From RFTU01 sp046094505 (GTDB lineage: Bacteria > Pseudomonadota > Gammaproteobacteria > Burkholderiales > Burkholderiaceae_C): 28,960 bases of DNA. This document shows, one piece after another, positions 17,402 through 24,290 of the stretch (the stretch's first letter is position 1; the number at the start of each line of letters is the position of its first letter). The DNA lies in contig JBJTHN010000043.1 in the NCBI GenBank assembly GCA_046094505.1, positions 1 through 28,960 on the forward strand. Reading direction: 5' to 3'. The notes below the pieces were generated by a model. That model had not been told where the DNA came from. It made no database searches and worked only from the letters and a program-made list of their open reading frames with translations. The translations under genes were made by a program, and so were the position numbers.

Positions 17402-17697
17402 TGGCACAGGCCCTGCAAGGGGTTGGCGCGGCACAGCTGCACCTTCTCAGACAAGGCGAAAAACCACACCCAAAAGAGCAGGATGAAGGTCACCAGGGGA
17501 ATGTGGCGGTCGACCACCAAAGCCGGCGTGACGCGGCGCACCAGGCCGGTGAAGGGATTGGTCAGCATCGACAGGGCTTGATAGAAGAGGTTTTGCTCGC
17601 GCTTTTGCCCCGCCAACAGGCCCAAAAGCCACCGCCCAGCCAAGCCGAACAGGGCGATTTCCGCGATGAGTTTGAGACAAGACGCCAACAACAACAT
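17398..17697 (-). CDS. Small YggT-like membrane protein
   Basis: A 99-aa protein with two hydrophobic helices, about residues 5-28 and 66-86. The segment LTNPFTGLVRRVTPALV between them resembles the linker of YggT-family proteins, but the match is not strong and the usual second repeat is absent. I chose the ATG at 17697; an in-frame TTG at 17703 is also possible, and neither has a good Shine-Dalgarno. The stop overlaps the start of the TPR gene by four bases. It is divergent from hemB. Confidence 0.7.
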   Translation of the reverse strand: MLLLASCLKLIAEIALFGLAGRWLLGLLAGQKREQNLFYQALSMLTNPFTGLVRRVTPALVVDRHIPLVTFILLFWVWFFALSEKVQLCRANPLQGLCQ

Positions 17698-17817
17698 GGT
17701 CAATGAAATTTCTTGGGCCCATCCTGGCTTTAGGACTTACCTGAAGCTGACTTTGTGGTTGTTCCCTAGTAGACCGGAGCACAGGGCTTACCCTCAGCCG
17801 AAACAGGACGCACAGAG

Positions 17818-17837
17818 GTGTCAATTAAGATTGACAC
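17818..17837. promoter_or_regulatory. Perfect dyad GTGTCAAT-N4-ATTGACAC upstream of hemB
   Basis: Two eight-base arms flank TAAG, in the 243-base space between the YggT-like gene and hemB. Each arm contains TTGACA on one strand, so it could hold -35 elements in both directions, but no good -10 is seen at the right distance. A dimeric repressor or activator site is the more likely reading. Confidence 0.5.
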
Positions 17838-17905
17838 TTCACGGCCACCACAACGGCCACACAATTCACGCTCGAGACGTCGCACCAGCCGACGCTGCTG
17901 ACCAC

Positions 17906-17926
17906 GGGCCGCTGAGCCGGCGGCCC
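17906..17926 (+). other. Stem-loop just before the hemB ribosome-binding site
   Basis: GGGCCGC (17906-17912) and GCGGCCC (17920-17926) form a perfect seven-pair GC stem with a seven-base loop. It ends four bases before the AAGGAAG ribosome-binding site (17930-17936) of hemB. It could affect translation. No T-run follows it. Confidence 0.4.
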
Positions 17927-17940
17927 TTGAAGGAAGTCTC

Positions 17941-18951
17941 ATGGCCCAACACCTGCTACCCCCCTACCCAGCCTCGCGCCCCCGACGCCTGCGCCGCGAT
18001 GCGGCCATCCGGGCCCTGGTGCGCGAGCATCACGTCCACGCCTCGAACCTGATCCTGCCGGTCTTCATCCTGGATGGGGTCAAGCAGGTGCAAGACGTGG
18101 CCAGCATGCCCGGCGTGCAGCGCCTGTCGGTGGACGAGTTGATGCCCGTGGCCGAAGACTGCGTGAAGCTGGGCATTCCCGTGTTGGCCCTGTTCCCAGT
18201 GATCGATCAGTCGCTCAAGACCCCAGATGGGCGTGAGGCCTGCAACCCGCAGGGCCTGGTGCCGCGGGCGGTGCGCGAACTCAAGGCCCGCTTCCCACAG
18301 TTGGCCGTGCTCACCGACGTGGCCCTGGACCCCTACACCAGCCACGGCCAAGACGGGCTGCTCGACGACAGTGGTTACATCCTCAACGACCCGACGGTGG
18401 CGGTGTTGCGCGAACAAGCCCTGGTGCAGGCCGCCGCGGGCGTGGACATCGTGGCGCCCAGCGACATGATGGACGGCCGCATCGGCACCATCCGCTCAGC
18501 CTTGGAATCCCAGGGCCAGGTGCACACCAAGATCATGGCCTACAGCGCCAAGTACGCCAGCGCCTTCTACGGCCCCTTCCGAGACGCGGTGGGTTCAGCC
18601 AAGAACCTGGGCAAGAGCGACAAGAAGGTCTACCAGATGGACCCGGCCAACACCGATGAAGCGCTGAGGGAAGTGGCCCTGGACATTGCAGAAGGTGCCG
18701 ACATGGTGATGGTCAAGCCGGGCATGCCTTACTTGGACATCGTGCGGCGGGTCAAGGACGAGTTTCACGTGCCCACCTTCGCCTACCAGGTCAGCGGTGA
18801 GTACGCGATGCTCAAGGCCGCCGCGGCCAACGGCTGGCTGGACCATGACGCCGTGATGATGGAAAGCCTGCTGGCCTTCCGGCGTGCCGGCGCAGACGGT
18901 GTGCTGACCTACTTTGCGCGCGATGTGGCCCGCCTGTTGAGGGCAGCCTAG
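17941..18951 (+). CDS. hemB: Delta-aminolevulinic acid dehydratase (porphobilinogen synthase)
   Basis: HemB joins two 5-aminolevulinate molecules to porphobilinogen in the cytoplasm, an early step of haem synthesis. The 336-aa protein shows the two active-site lysines, Lys204 in MAYSAKYASAFYGPFRDA and Lys259 in MVMVKPGMPYLD. The metal-site region reads DVALDPYTSHGQDG, lacking the cysteine cluster of zinc-dependent enzymes, so a magnesium-type enzyme is expected. The ATG at 17941 has AAGGAAG four bases upstream. The gene stands alone and converges on ybeY. Confidence 0.97.
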   Translation: MAQHLLPPYPASRPRRLRRDAAIRALVREHHVHASNLILPVFILDGVKQVQDVASMPGVQRLSVDELMPVAEDCVKLGIPVLALFPVIDQSLKTPDGREACNPQGLVPRAVRELKARFPQLAVLTDVALDPYTSHGQDGLLDDSGYILNDPTVAVLREQALVQAAAGVDIVAPSDMMDGRIGTIRSALESQGQVHTKIMAYSAKYASAFYGPFRDAVGSAKNLGKSDKKVYQMDPANTDEALREVALDIAEGADMVMVKPGMPYLDIVRRVKDEFHVPTFAYQVSGEYAMLKAAAANGWLDHDAVMMESLLAFRRAGADGVLTYFARDVARLLRAA

Positions 18952-19015
18952 CGGCCAGAGGCCCAGAGGCGCAGAGCCGCCGAGCCTGCGGCGCCCGTGC
19001 GCGTCTGCGGCCCGC

Positions 19016-19453
19016 TCAGCGCTGCGGCGCGTAGGGGTCGGGCACGCCCAGCGTCGCCAAGATGAAGGCCTCCAAGGCCTGCATATCAGCCGCCTGGGCG
19101 TCGTCCTCGTGGTCCCAGCCCAATGCGTGCAGCGCGCCGTGCACCAACAGGTGCGCGTAGTGGTGCTCCAGGCTCAGGCCTTGGGCCTGGGCCTCACGCT
19201 CCACCACGGGCGCGCACAGCACCAGGTCGGCCAAAACGGGCGATGCGCTCGAGTAGTCGAAGGTCAACACATTGGTCGCGTAATCCTTGCCCCGAAAGTC
19301 AAGGTTCAAGGCGCGGCCTTCCACGGCGTCCACAACGCGCACCGTGATTTCGGCGGGCTCCGAGATCGCTGCAGCCAGGCAGCGCCGAACGAAGGGGCGG
19401 CTCAAGACTCCGCGGTGCCGCGGATCGGCTTGCTGCAAGGACAGGTTCAACAT
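19016..19453 (-). CDS. ybeY: Endoribonuclease YbeY
   Basis: YbeY is a metal-dependent endoribonuclease needed for 16S rRNA 3'-end maturation and ribosome quality control. The 145-aa protein has the family segment LNLDFRGKDYATNVLTFDY. It also has the metal motif HGALHALGWDH with His105, His109 and His115. The C-terminus MQALEAFILATLGVPDPY is typical. It follows phoH after 53 bases, the conserved phoH-ybeY order. The ATG at 19453 has only a weak ribosome-binding site. The 64-base gap to hemB (18952-19015) is GC-rich with no clear terminator. Confidence 0.94.
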   Translation of the reverse strand: MLNLSLQQADPRHRGVLSRPFVRRCLAAAISEPAEITVRVVDAVEGRALNLDFRGKDYATNVLTFDYSSASPVLADLVLCAPVVEREAQAQGLSLEHHYAHLLVHGALHALGWDHEDDAQAADMQALEAFILATLGVPDPYAPQR

Positions 19454-19506
19454 AGGCTCTGGCGCGTGTTCTCAGGTGCCGGGAGTGTCTGCGCAGGCCC
19501 GGTGCG

Positions 19507-20532
19507 TCAGCGGCCGCCGCGGCCGGCCGCGCCACGCACAGCCGAATGCCCGCGCGCGTCTTCATAAGCCTGCACGATTTTCGTCACCAAGGGGTGGCGC
19601 ACCACGTCCGAAGCGGTGAACTCGGTGAAGGCGATGCCCTCGACCTTGTTGAGCACCCGCCATGCATCGAGCAAGCCACTGGTGATGCCGCGCGGCAGGT
19701 CCACCTGACTGGAGTCGCCGGTGATGACCGCTTTTGAGCCGAAGCCGATGCGCGTGAGGAACATCTTCATCTGCTCGGGCGTGGTGTTCTGCGCCTCGTC
19801 CAGGATGACGAAGGAGTGGTTGAGCGTGCGCCCGCGCATGAAGGCCAGGGGCGCGATCTCCAACAAGCCTTTTTCGAAGGCCCGGGTCACGCGGTCAAAG
19901 CCCATCAGCTCATACAGGGCGTCGTACAGCGGCCGCAGGTAGGGGTCGACCTTTTGAGACAGGTCGCCAGGCAGAAAGCCCAGCCGCTCGCCGGCTTCCA
20001 CGGCCGGGCGGGTCAGCAGCACGCGCTGCACCTGGTGGCGCTCCAGGGCGTCCACGGCACAGGCCACGGCCAAGAACGTTTTGCCGGTGCCGGCTGGGCC
20101 CACACCGAAGGTCAGGTCGTGCGACAGGATTTGGCGCATGTACTGCACCTGGGTGGCGGTGCGGCCCTGCAGGTCGGCCCGCCGCGTGTGCAGCACGGGC
20201 TGTGCGTCGGCCTGGCTCCCACCCATCGCTGCCCCGGCCTGGGCGTTCTGCCCTTGATCAACCCTGGCCGAGGGCGCCGAGGCGGGCCTGAGCAACCAAG
20301 CCAGGCGCTCGGGCGGGATGTCGCCGCTTCGAGACAAGGCGCCGATCTCCACCAGCAGCGCCGCCGCCCTGTGCACCGCCGAGTCTTCACCCTCGATGCG
20401 CAACTGCGCAGCGCGGCGCGACAGCTTGACCCCGCAGGCCTTTTCCAGGGCGCGCAGGTTCTCATCCAAGGGTCCGCAAATGCGCAGCACCGTGGGCGTG
20501 TCGTCTTCGGGGAGGATGTGTTGAAGGATCAA
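19507..20532 (-). CDS. phoH: PhoH-like ATPase
   Basis: A 341-aa PhoH-family (YbeZ-like) P-loop ATPase that acts with YbeY in RNA metabolism. An N-terminal small domain (about 15-60, LRICGPLDENLRALEKACGVKL) precedes a linker and the ATPase core. The core has Walker A GPAGTGKT (about 145-152), the Walker B FVILDEAQNTTPEQ and the sensor segment GDSSQVDLP. I chose the TTG at 20532 because homologues start right at the (M)ILQH-type strand. The frame extends to a GTG at 20631, but those 33 extra residues are basic and look non-coding. Neither start has a clear Shine-Dalgarno. Confidence 0.9.
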   Translation of the reverse strand: MILQHILPEDDTPTVLRICGPLDENLRALEKACGVKLSRRAAQLRIEGEDSAVHRAAALLVEIGALSRSGDIPPERLAWLLRPASAPSARVDQGQNAQAGAAMGGSQADAQPVLHTRRADLQGRTATQVQYMRQILSHDLTFGVGPAGTGKTFLAVACAVDALERHQVQRVLLTRPAVEAGERLGFLPGDLSQKVDPYLRPLYDALYELMGFDRVTRAFEKGLLEIAPLAFMRGRTLNHSFVILDEAQNTTPEQMKMFLTRIGFGSKAVITGDSSQVDLPRGITSGLLDAWRVLNKVEGIAFTEFTASDVVRHPLVTKIVQAYEDARGHSAVRGAAGRGGR

Positions 20533-20723
20533 GGTGTGTCGATCGTGTGGCGTGCCGCGATTGTCACGCCTGCGCCCGTGCACTGCTTTGACAAGCTCAC
20601 GCCTGTGGCGTGGCAGGCCAGGAATGTCCACACATACGGTATGAATTCACAGTTGGGCTGGCTTCGTTTATCAGCCCCCGATGCGCGCCGACAGCGACTT
20701 GGAGAAGATGGTTTGCCGACACG

Positions 20724-21383
20724 ATGAAAGACAAGATGATGTCGATTTTGCTACTCGAAGACGAGGCCGAGCTCCGTGTGTGGCTCAGCGAACTGTTGGC
20801 GCGACTGTTCCCCCAGGCACTGGTGATGGTCTGTACCCGTCGAGAGCAGGCCCTGGCCTGCATCGACCAAGGGCATGTGGACTTGGCCCTGGTGGACTTG
20901 GGCCTGCGCGACGGCTGTGGTGTGGACCTGGTGGAACGGCTGCAAGGGCATCAAGCCGCCCAGCAAACCGTGGTGGTGGCCATCCATGACGACGACCGGT
21001 ACCTGTTCCCGGCCCTGGAGGCCGGCGCCTTTGGATACATCCTCAAGGGCCAGAACCGGACCCAATTCGAGGAACAGCTGCAGCGCATCCGCAGCGGCGA
21101 GCCGCCCTTGTCGCCGTCGATCGCGCGCCGGGTGATCAGCCACTTCAAGCGCTCGCCCCAGCCCAACGCGCTGCCCCTTCCCAAGGTGACGCTCACCGCG
21201 CGGGAGGGCGATGTGATGCTGCGGGTGGCCAAGGGCTGTACCTTGCCGGAAATCGCACAGCAGCTGGGCTTGTCGCGCTACACGATTGCCGGCTACGTCA
21301 AGCAGATCTACCGCAAGCTCGGCATTTCGTCACGGGCCGAGGCTGCGCTGGAGGCGCAGCGCCTGGGCCTGATCAGGTCCTGA
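20724..21383 (+). CDS. LuxR/NarL-type response regulator, orphan
   Basis: A 219-aa two-domain regulator. The receiver domain has the acidic pocket Glu12-Asp13, the likely phosphoacceptor Asp58 (LALVDLGLRDG) and Lys108 (GYILKGQ). The usual Ser/Thr switch position after strand 4 reads VVVAIHDD, with Ala or Ile instead. The C-terminal LuxR helix-turn-helix runs from about 156 to 212 (EIAQQLGLSRYTIAGYVKQIYRKLG). No histidine kinase is nearby. Starts at 20724, 20736 and 20739 are all possible; a GGAG lies too far from the first and an AAAG close to the second. It is divergent from phoH; the 191 bases between hold no firm promoter call. An 11-base tandem repeat covers its stop codon. Confidence 0.87.
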   Translation: MKDKMMSILLLEDEAELRVWLSELLARLFPQALVMVCTRREQALACIDQGHVDLALVDLGLRDGCGVDLVERLQGHQAAQQTVVVAIHDDDRYLFPALEAGAFGYILKGQNRTQFEEQLQRIRSGEPPLSPSIARRVISHFKRSPQPNALPLPKVTLTAREGDVMLRVAKGCTLPEIAQQLGLSRYTIAGYVKQIYRKLGISSRAEAALEAQRLGLIRS

Positions 21384-21389
21384 TCAGGT
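21368..21389 (+). repeat. 11-base tandem duplication across the regulator stop
   Basis: CCTGATCAGGT occurs twice in direct succession (21368-21378 and 21379-21389). Each copy holds the perfect palindrome CCTGATCAGG. The first copy encodes part of the C-terminal Leu-Ile-Arg-Ser; the second supplies the TGA stop. It looks like a recent slip or a pair of protein-binding sites. Confidence 0.6.
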
Positions 21390-21464
21390 CCGGATGACGT
21401 CAGGGGCGGGCGCGGGCCGGCGCGCCTGAGGTATGCCAACACCCGACCGACCGCGCTTCCCCGC

Positions 21465-21476
21465 TACCATGTGCGC
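21465..21476 (+). promoter_or_regulatory. -10-like TACCAT six bases before the ruvA ATG
   Basis: TACCAT (21465-21470), six bases, ATG at 21477. There is no Shine-Dalgarno and no clear -35. An in-frame GTG at 21471 lies inside the spacer. Confidence 0.38.
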
Positions 21477-22046
21477 ATGATCGGACGAGTTGCAGGCCTG
21501 CTGCTGGAAAAGGCACCGCCGCGCATCCTGGTGGATGTGCAGGGCGTGGGCTATGAGCTGGAGGTGCCCATGAGCACCTTCTACCAACTGGGCGCCATCG
21601 GCGCCCCCGTGGCCCTGCTCACCCACTTCGTGGTGCGTGAAGACGCGCAACTGCTGTTTGGCTTTCTCACCGATGCCGAGCGGCGCACCTTTCGGGAGTT
21701 GGTCAAGGTCAGCGGCGTGGGGCCACGCACGGCCTTGGCGGTGCTCTCGGGCCTGAGCGCCGAAGAACTGGCGCAAGCGGTGGCGCAGCAAAGCACAGCC
21801 AGGCTGGTGAAGGTACCGGGCATCGGCAAGAAGACGGCCGAGCGCCTGCTGCTGGAACTCAAGGGCAAGCTGGAACCGGTGGGGCAGCCGATGCCGGCGC
21901 TGGCCAACGACAGCCAGGCCGATGTGCTGCAGGCCCTGTTGGCCCTGGGCTACGGCGAAAAGGAGGCCGCCGCAGCACTGAAGTCCATGCCGGCTGACCT
22001 GGGGGTGAGCGAAGGCATCAAATACGCGCTCAAGGCCCTGTCATGA
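21477..22046 (+). CDS. ruvA: Holliday junction branch migration protein RuvA
   Basis: RuvA binds four-way DNA junctions and loads the RuvB motor. The 189-aa protein has the N-terminal OB-fold (MIGRVAGLLLE to about residue 63). It then has two helix-hairpin-helix motifs (LVKVSGVGPRTALAVLSGL and LVKVPGIGKKTAERLLLEL) and a flexible linker. The C-terminal domain III (DVLQALLALGYGEKEAAAAL) contacts RuvB. I chose the ATG at 21477, the standard MIGR start, over a GTG two codons earlier. The stop overlaps the ruvB start by four bases (ATGA). ruvC is not in the window. Confidence 0.96.
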   Translation: MIGRVAGLLLEKAPPRILVDVQGVGYELEVPMSTFYQLGAIGAPVALLTHFVVREDAQLLFGFLTDAERRTFRELVKVSGVGPRTALAVLSGLSAEELAQAVAQQSTARLVKVPGIGKKTAERLLLELKGKLEPVGQPMPALANDSQADVLQALLALGYGEKEAAAALKSMPADLGVSEGIKYALKALS

Positions 22047-23125
22047 CCATCCAAACCGACGAGTTCGCACCCGCGCCCGCACCCGCGGGCCCCGGGGCTC
22101 GCGTGGTGAGCGCCAACACCGGCAGCGCCCGGGAAGAGGCGCTGGAGCGAGCCCTTCGGCCCAAAGAGCTCACCGAGTATGTGGGGCAGAGCAAGGCCCG
22201 GGAGCAGCTGGAGATCTTCATCGGCGCGGCACGCCAGCGCTCGGAGGCCCTGGACCATGTGCTGCTCTTTGGCCCGCCGGGGCTGGGCAAGACCACGCTG
22301 TCGCACATCATCGCGGCCGAGTTGGGTGTGAACCTGCGCCAAACCTCGGGCCCCGTTCTGGAAAAGCCCAAGGACCTGGCCGCCATCCTCACCAACCTCG
22401 AGAAGAACGATGTCCTGTTCATCGATGAGATCCACCGCCTGTCCCCGGTGGTCGAGGAAATCCTGTACCCGGCGCTGGAGGACTACCAAATCGACATCAT
22501 GATCGGCGAAGGGCCGGCCGCGCGCAGCATCAAGCTCGACCTTCAGCCCTTCACCCTGGTGGGCGCCACCACGCGTGCGGGCATGCTCACCAACCCCTTG
22601 CGCGACCGATTCGGCATCGTGGCGCGCTTGGAGTTCTACACCCCGCAAGAACTCGCGCGCATCGTGCGCCGATCGGCTGGACTGTTGAGTGTGCCCATCG
22701 ACGACGAAGGGGCGCTGGAGATTGCGCGTCGATCGCGTGGCACGCCGCGCATTGCCAACCGCTTGCTGCGCCGGGTGCGCGACTACGCCGATGTGAAGGC
22801 ACAGGGGCGCATCACGGCCAGCGTGGCCGATGCGGCCTTGGGAATGCTGGATGTCGACCCCAAGGGGTTCGACGTGATGGACCGCAAGCTGCTGGAGGCC
22901 GTGGTGCACCGTTTTGACGGCGGGCCTGTTGGTTTGGACAACGTGGCCGCGGCCATCGGCGAAGAGCCTGGCACGATCGAAGATGTGATCGAGCCCTATC
23001 TCATCCAGCAAGGATTTCTTCAGCGCACGCCGCGCGGCCGGGTGGCCACGCAAGCGGCTTGGCGACACCTGGGCTTGGTGCCGCCGTCCACGCGGGGCGA
23101 CCTGTTCGAAAGCCCGAGTAGCTGA
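22043..23125 (+). CDS. ruvB: Holliday junction branch migration helicase RuvB
   Basis: RuvB is the hexameric AAA+ ATPase that pumps DNA through RuvA-bound junctions. The 360-aa protein has Walker A GPPGLGKT (77-84) and Walker B DEIH (128-131). Sensor 1 is LVGATTRAG, sensor 2 the RGTPRIANRLLRRVRDYA segment, and a winged-helix DNA-binding domain at the C-terminus ends with RTPRGRVAT. An N-terminal Ala/Pro-rich stretch of about 20 residues is longer than in E. coli RuvB. The ATG overlaps the ruvA stop. Confidence 0.97.
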   Translation: MTIQTDEFAPAPAPAGPGARVVSANTGSAREEALERALRPKELTEYVGQSKAREQLEIFIGAARQRSEALDHVLLFGPPGLGKTTLSHIIAAELGVNLRQTSGPVLEKPKDLAAILTNLEKNDVLFIDEIHRLSPVVEEILYPALEDYQIDIMIGEGPAARSIKLDLQPFTLVGATTRAGMLTNPLRDRFGIVARLEFYTPQELARIVRRSAGLLSVPIDDEGALEIARRSRGTPRIANRLLRRVRDYADVKAQGRITASVADAALGMLDVDPKGFDVMDRKLLEAVVHRFDGGPVGLDNVAAAIGEEPGTIEDVIEPYLIQQGFLQRTPRGRVATQAAWRHLGLVPPSTRGDLFESPSS

Positions 23126-23126
23126 A

Positions 23127-23147
23127 GCGGCCCGTGGCCGGGGCCGC
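23127..23147. terminator. GC hairpin between ruvB and the convergent phosphatase
   Basis: GCGGCCC (23127-23133) and GGGCCGC (23141-23147) form a perfect seven-pair stem with a seven-base loop, in the 27-base gap between two convergent genes. No T-run follows on either strand. It probably ends or protects both messages, perhaps with Rho. Confidence 0.35.
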
Positions 23148-23152
23148 AAGGC

Positions 23153-23806
23153 TCAGCGCCCGTCCTCGTTCAATTCGTCCCTTGTGGGCTCGTCGTCCAG
23201 GTGACTCACATCGGCCCAGCCCACCAGGGTGAACACATCGCCGGCGCGCAAAAGCCGGTTGATGCCGGCATTGGCCATCGCCCAGGTGCGTGCCGCACCC
23301 AGTGACTGGCCGGTGGCTGCGCGATACAGGCAATCCAACACACCGCCGTGGGCCACCATGGCCACCGCCTGGCCATGATGCGCTTCGGCCAGGTCATGCA
23401 CGGCCTGCACGCTGCGCTCGAAGAAGGCCTGCAGGGTTTCGCCGCCCGGAGGACCAAATGAGGGATCCCGGCGCCGCCAACGCATCGCTTGTTCAGGCCA
23501 TCGGGCTTCGATTTCGGCAAATGTATGGCCTTCGAAGCTGCCGAAAGCCCTCTCGCGCAGGGTGGGGCTCACCTGCACGGAAAGGCCCGCCGCATCGGCT
23601 ACGGCCTGCGCCGTCTCGCGTGCGCGCTGCAGGTCGCTGCTGTACACCGCCGCCATGCCCTCATCGGCCAAAGCAGCGCCCAAGCGCTTGGCCTGCCAAC
23701 GACCACGGTGGTTGAGGGCGATGTCGATGTGTCCCTGAATCCGGGTCTGGGCGTTCCAGTCGGTTTCACCGTGACGAATGAGGATGATGCGGGTAACCGG
23801 CTGCAC
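23153..23806 (-). CDS. Histidine phosphatase family protein (phosphoglycerate-mutase-like)
   Basis: A 217-aa cytosolic member of the histidine phosphatase superfamily. The catalytic site is LIRHGETDWN with His12, the second Arg lies in YSSDLQRARETA, Glu85 is in LRERAFGSFEG, and the second His153 is in MVAHGGVLDCL. These support phosphatase or cofactor-dependent mutase activity. Sequences of this kind are often labelled GpmB or CobC-like, but the substrate is not known. The start is GTG at 23806, directly after the DUF1840 stop (TGAGTG), with a G-rich site upstream. The two genes are translationally coupled. The C-terminal 25 residues are acidic. Confidence 0.9.
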   Translation of the reverse strand: MQPVTRIILIRHGETDWNAQTRIQGHIDIALNHRGRWQAKRLGAALADEGMAAVYSSDLQRARETAQAVADAAGLSVQVSPTLRERAFGSFEGHTFAEIEARWPEQAMRWRRRDPSFGPPGGETLQAFFERSVQAVHDLAEAHHGQAVAMVAHGGVLDCLYRAATGQSLGAARTWAMANAGINRLLRAGDVFTLVGWADVSHLDDEPTRDELNEDGR

Positions 23807-24127
23807 TCAGACCCCCCACACGATCGCCTGGCCTTCGGCATGGCTGCGGCGCATCATTTCGCGCATCGGCCACAGGCGTTGGCGCAGGCTGACCTCGGGT
23901 CGGCGGATCGTCTGCCCCTTTTCCCGCGCTTGGCGTTCGGCCTCCTCCAAGTGGGCCTCTTCGAGCTCGATGGCCTGTTCCAACTGTTGCATCAGGCGGG
24001 GCAGGTCCTGTGCTTCGAAGATGCCTTGCTCGCAGGGCTCGCGGCCCAGCACCTCGAGCAGGCGGCGGCCGGCGGGCTCAAGCATCACGAGATCCGCCGT
24101 GGCGCGGGATTTGAATTTGTAGAGCAT
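23807..24127 (-). CDS. DUF1840 family protein
   Basis: A 106-aa soluble protein of the DUF1840 family, common in betaproteobacteria and without a known role. It begins MLYKFKSRATADLVMLEPAG, the family hallmark. It then has a long charged helix (about 45-75) and an Arg/Met-rich end. The ATG at 24127 has AGGAGG four bases upstream. A GACAAT at 24144-24149 (minus strand) is a possible -10 that would give a leader of only about ten bases. It is coupled to the histidine phosphatase gene. Confidence 0.88.
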   Translation of the reverse strand: MLYKFKSRATADLVMLEPAGRRLLEVLGREPCEQGIFEAQDLPRLMQQLEQAIELEEAHLEEAERQAREKGQTIRRPEVSLRQRLWPMREMMRRSHAEGQAIVWGV

Positions 24128-24175
24128 GGGGCCTCCTGCGGAGATTGTCAGGCCTGTGTGCACACCCCGATGCGC

Positions 24176-24204
24176 TTGCACAGGGGCGCCGCTGCCCCTA
24201 AAAT
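24176..24204 (+). promoter_or_regulatory. Candidate promoter of pcaIJF
   Basis: TTGCAC (24176-24181), 17 bases, TAAAAT (24199-24204). Transcription would start near 24211, about 80 bases before the pcaI ATG and just before the TGTTC/GAACA dyad. The -35 matches only three positions, which would suit a regulated promoter. Confidence 0.38.
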
Positions 24205-24240
24205 GTTCTTAATACGATCATTTGTTCGCATTTAGAACAA
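24204..24240 (+). promoter_or_regulatory. Operator-like TGTTC repeats before pcaI
   Basis: TTGTTC (24222-24227) and GAACAA (24235-24240) are a perfect dyad around seven bases. A third half-site TGTTC lies at 24204-24208 in direct orientation, 19 bases upstream. A dyad plus a direct repeat is the plan described for the IclR-family regulator PcaU, and IclR-type PcaR/PcaU control pca genes elsewhere. No regulator gene is in the window. Confidence 0.45.
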
Positions 24241-24290
24241 TTGGCCGGATCCACCCGTTTCCCTTCCATGCCCCTCCACCCGGTGCCCCC

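Noticed and set aside
17831..17836. TTGACA inside the hemB-upstream dyad as a -35 element
   Set aside because: The expected -10 position reads CGGCCA, so a promoter call is not supported; the dyad is better read as an operator.
20588..20593. A perfect TTGACA upstream of the response regulator
   Set aside because: No -10-like hexamer lies 16-18 bases downstream, and it is inside the possible N-terminal extension of phoH.
21950..23149. A 399-codon open frame antisense to ruvB
   Set aside because: RuvB is full length and canonical on the plus strand; the antisense protein is His/Gln/Arg-rich without motifs.
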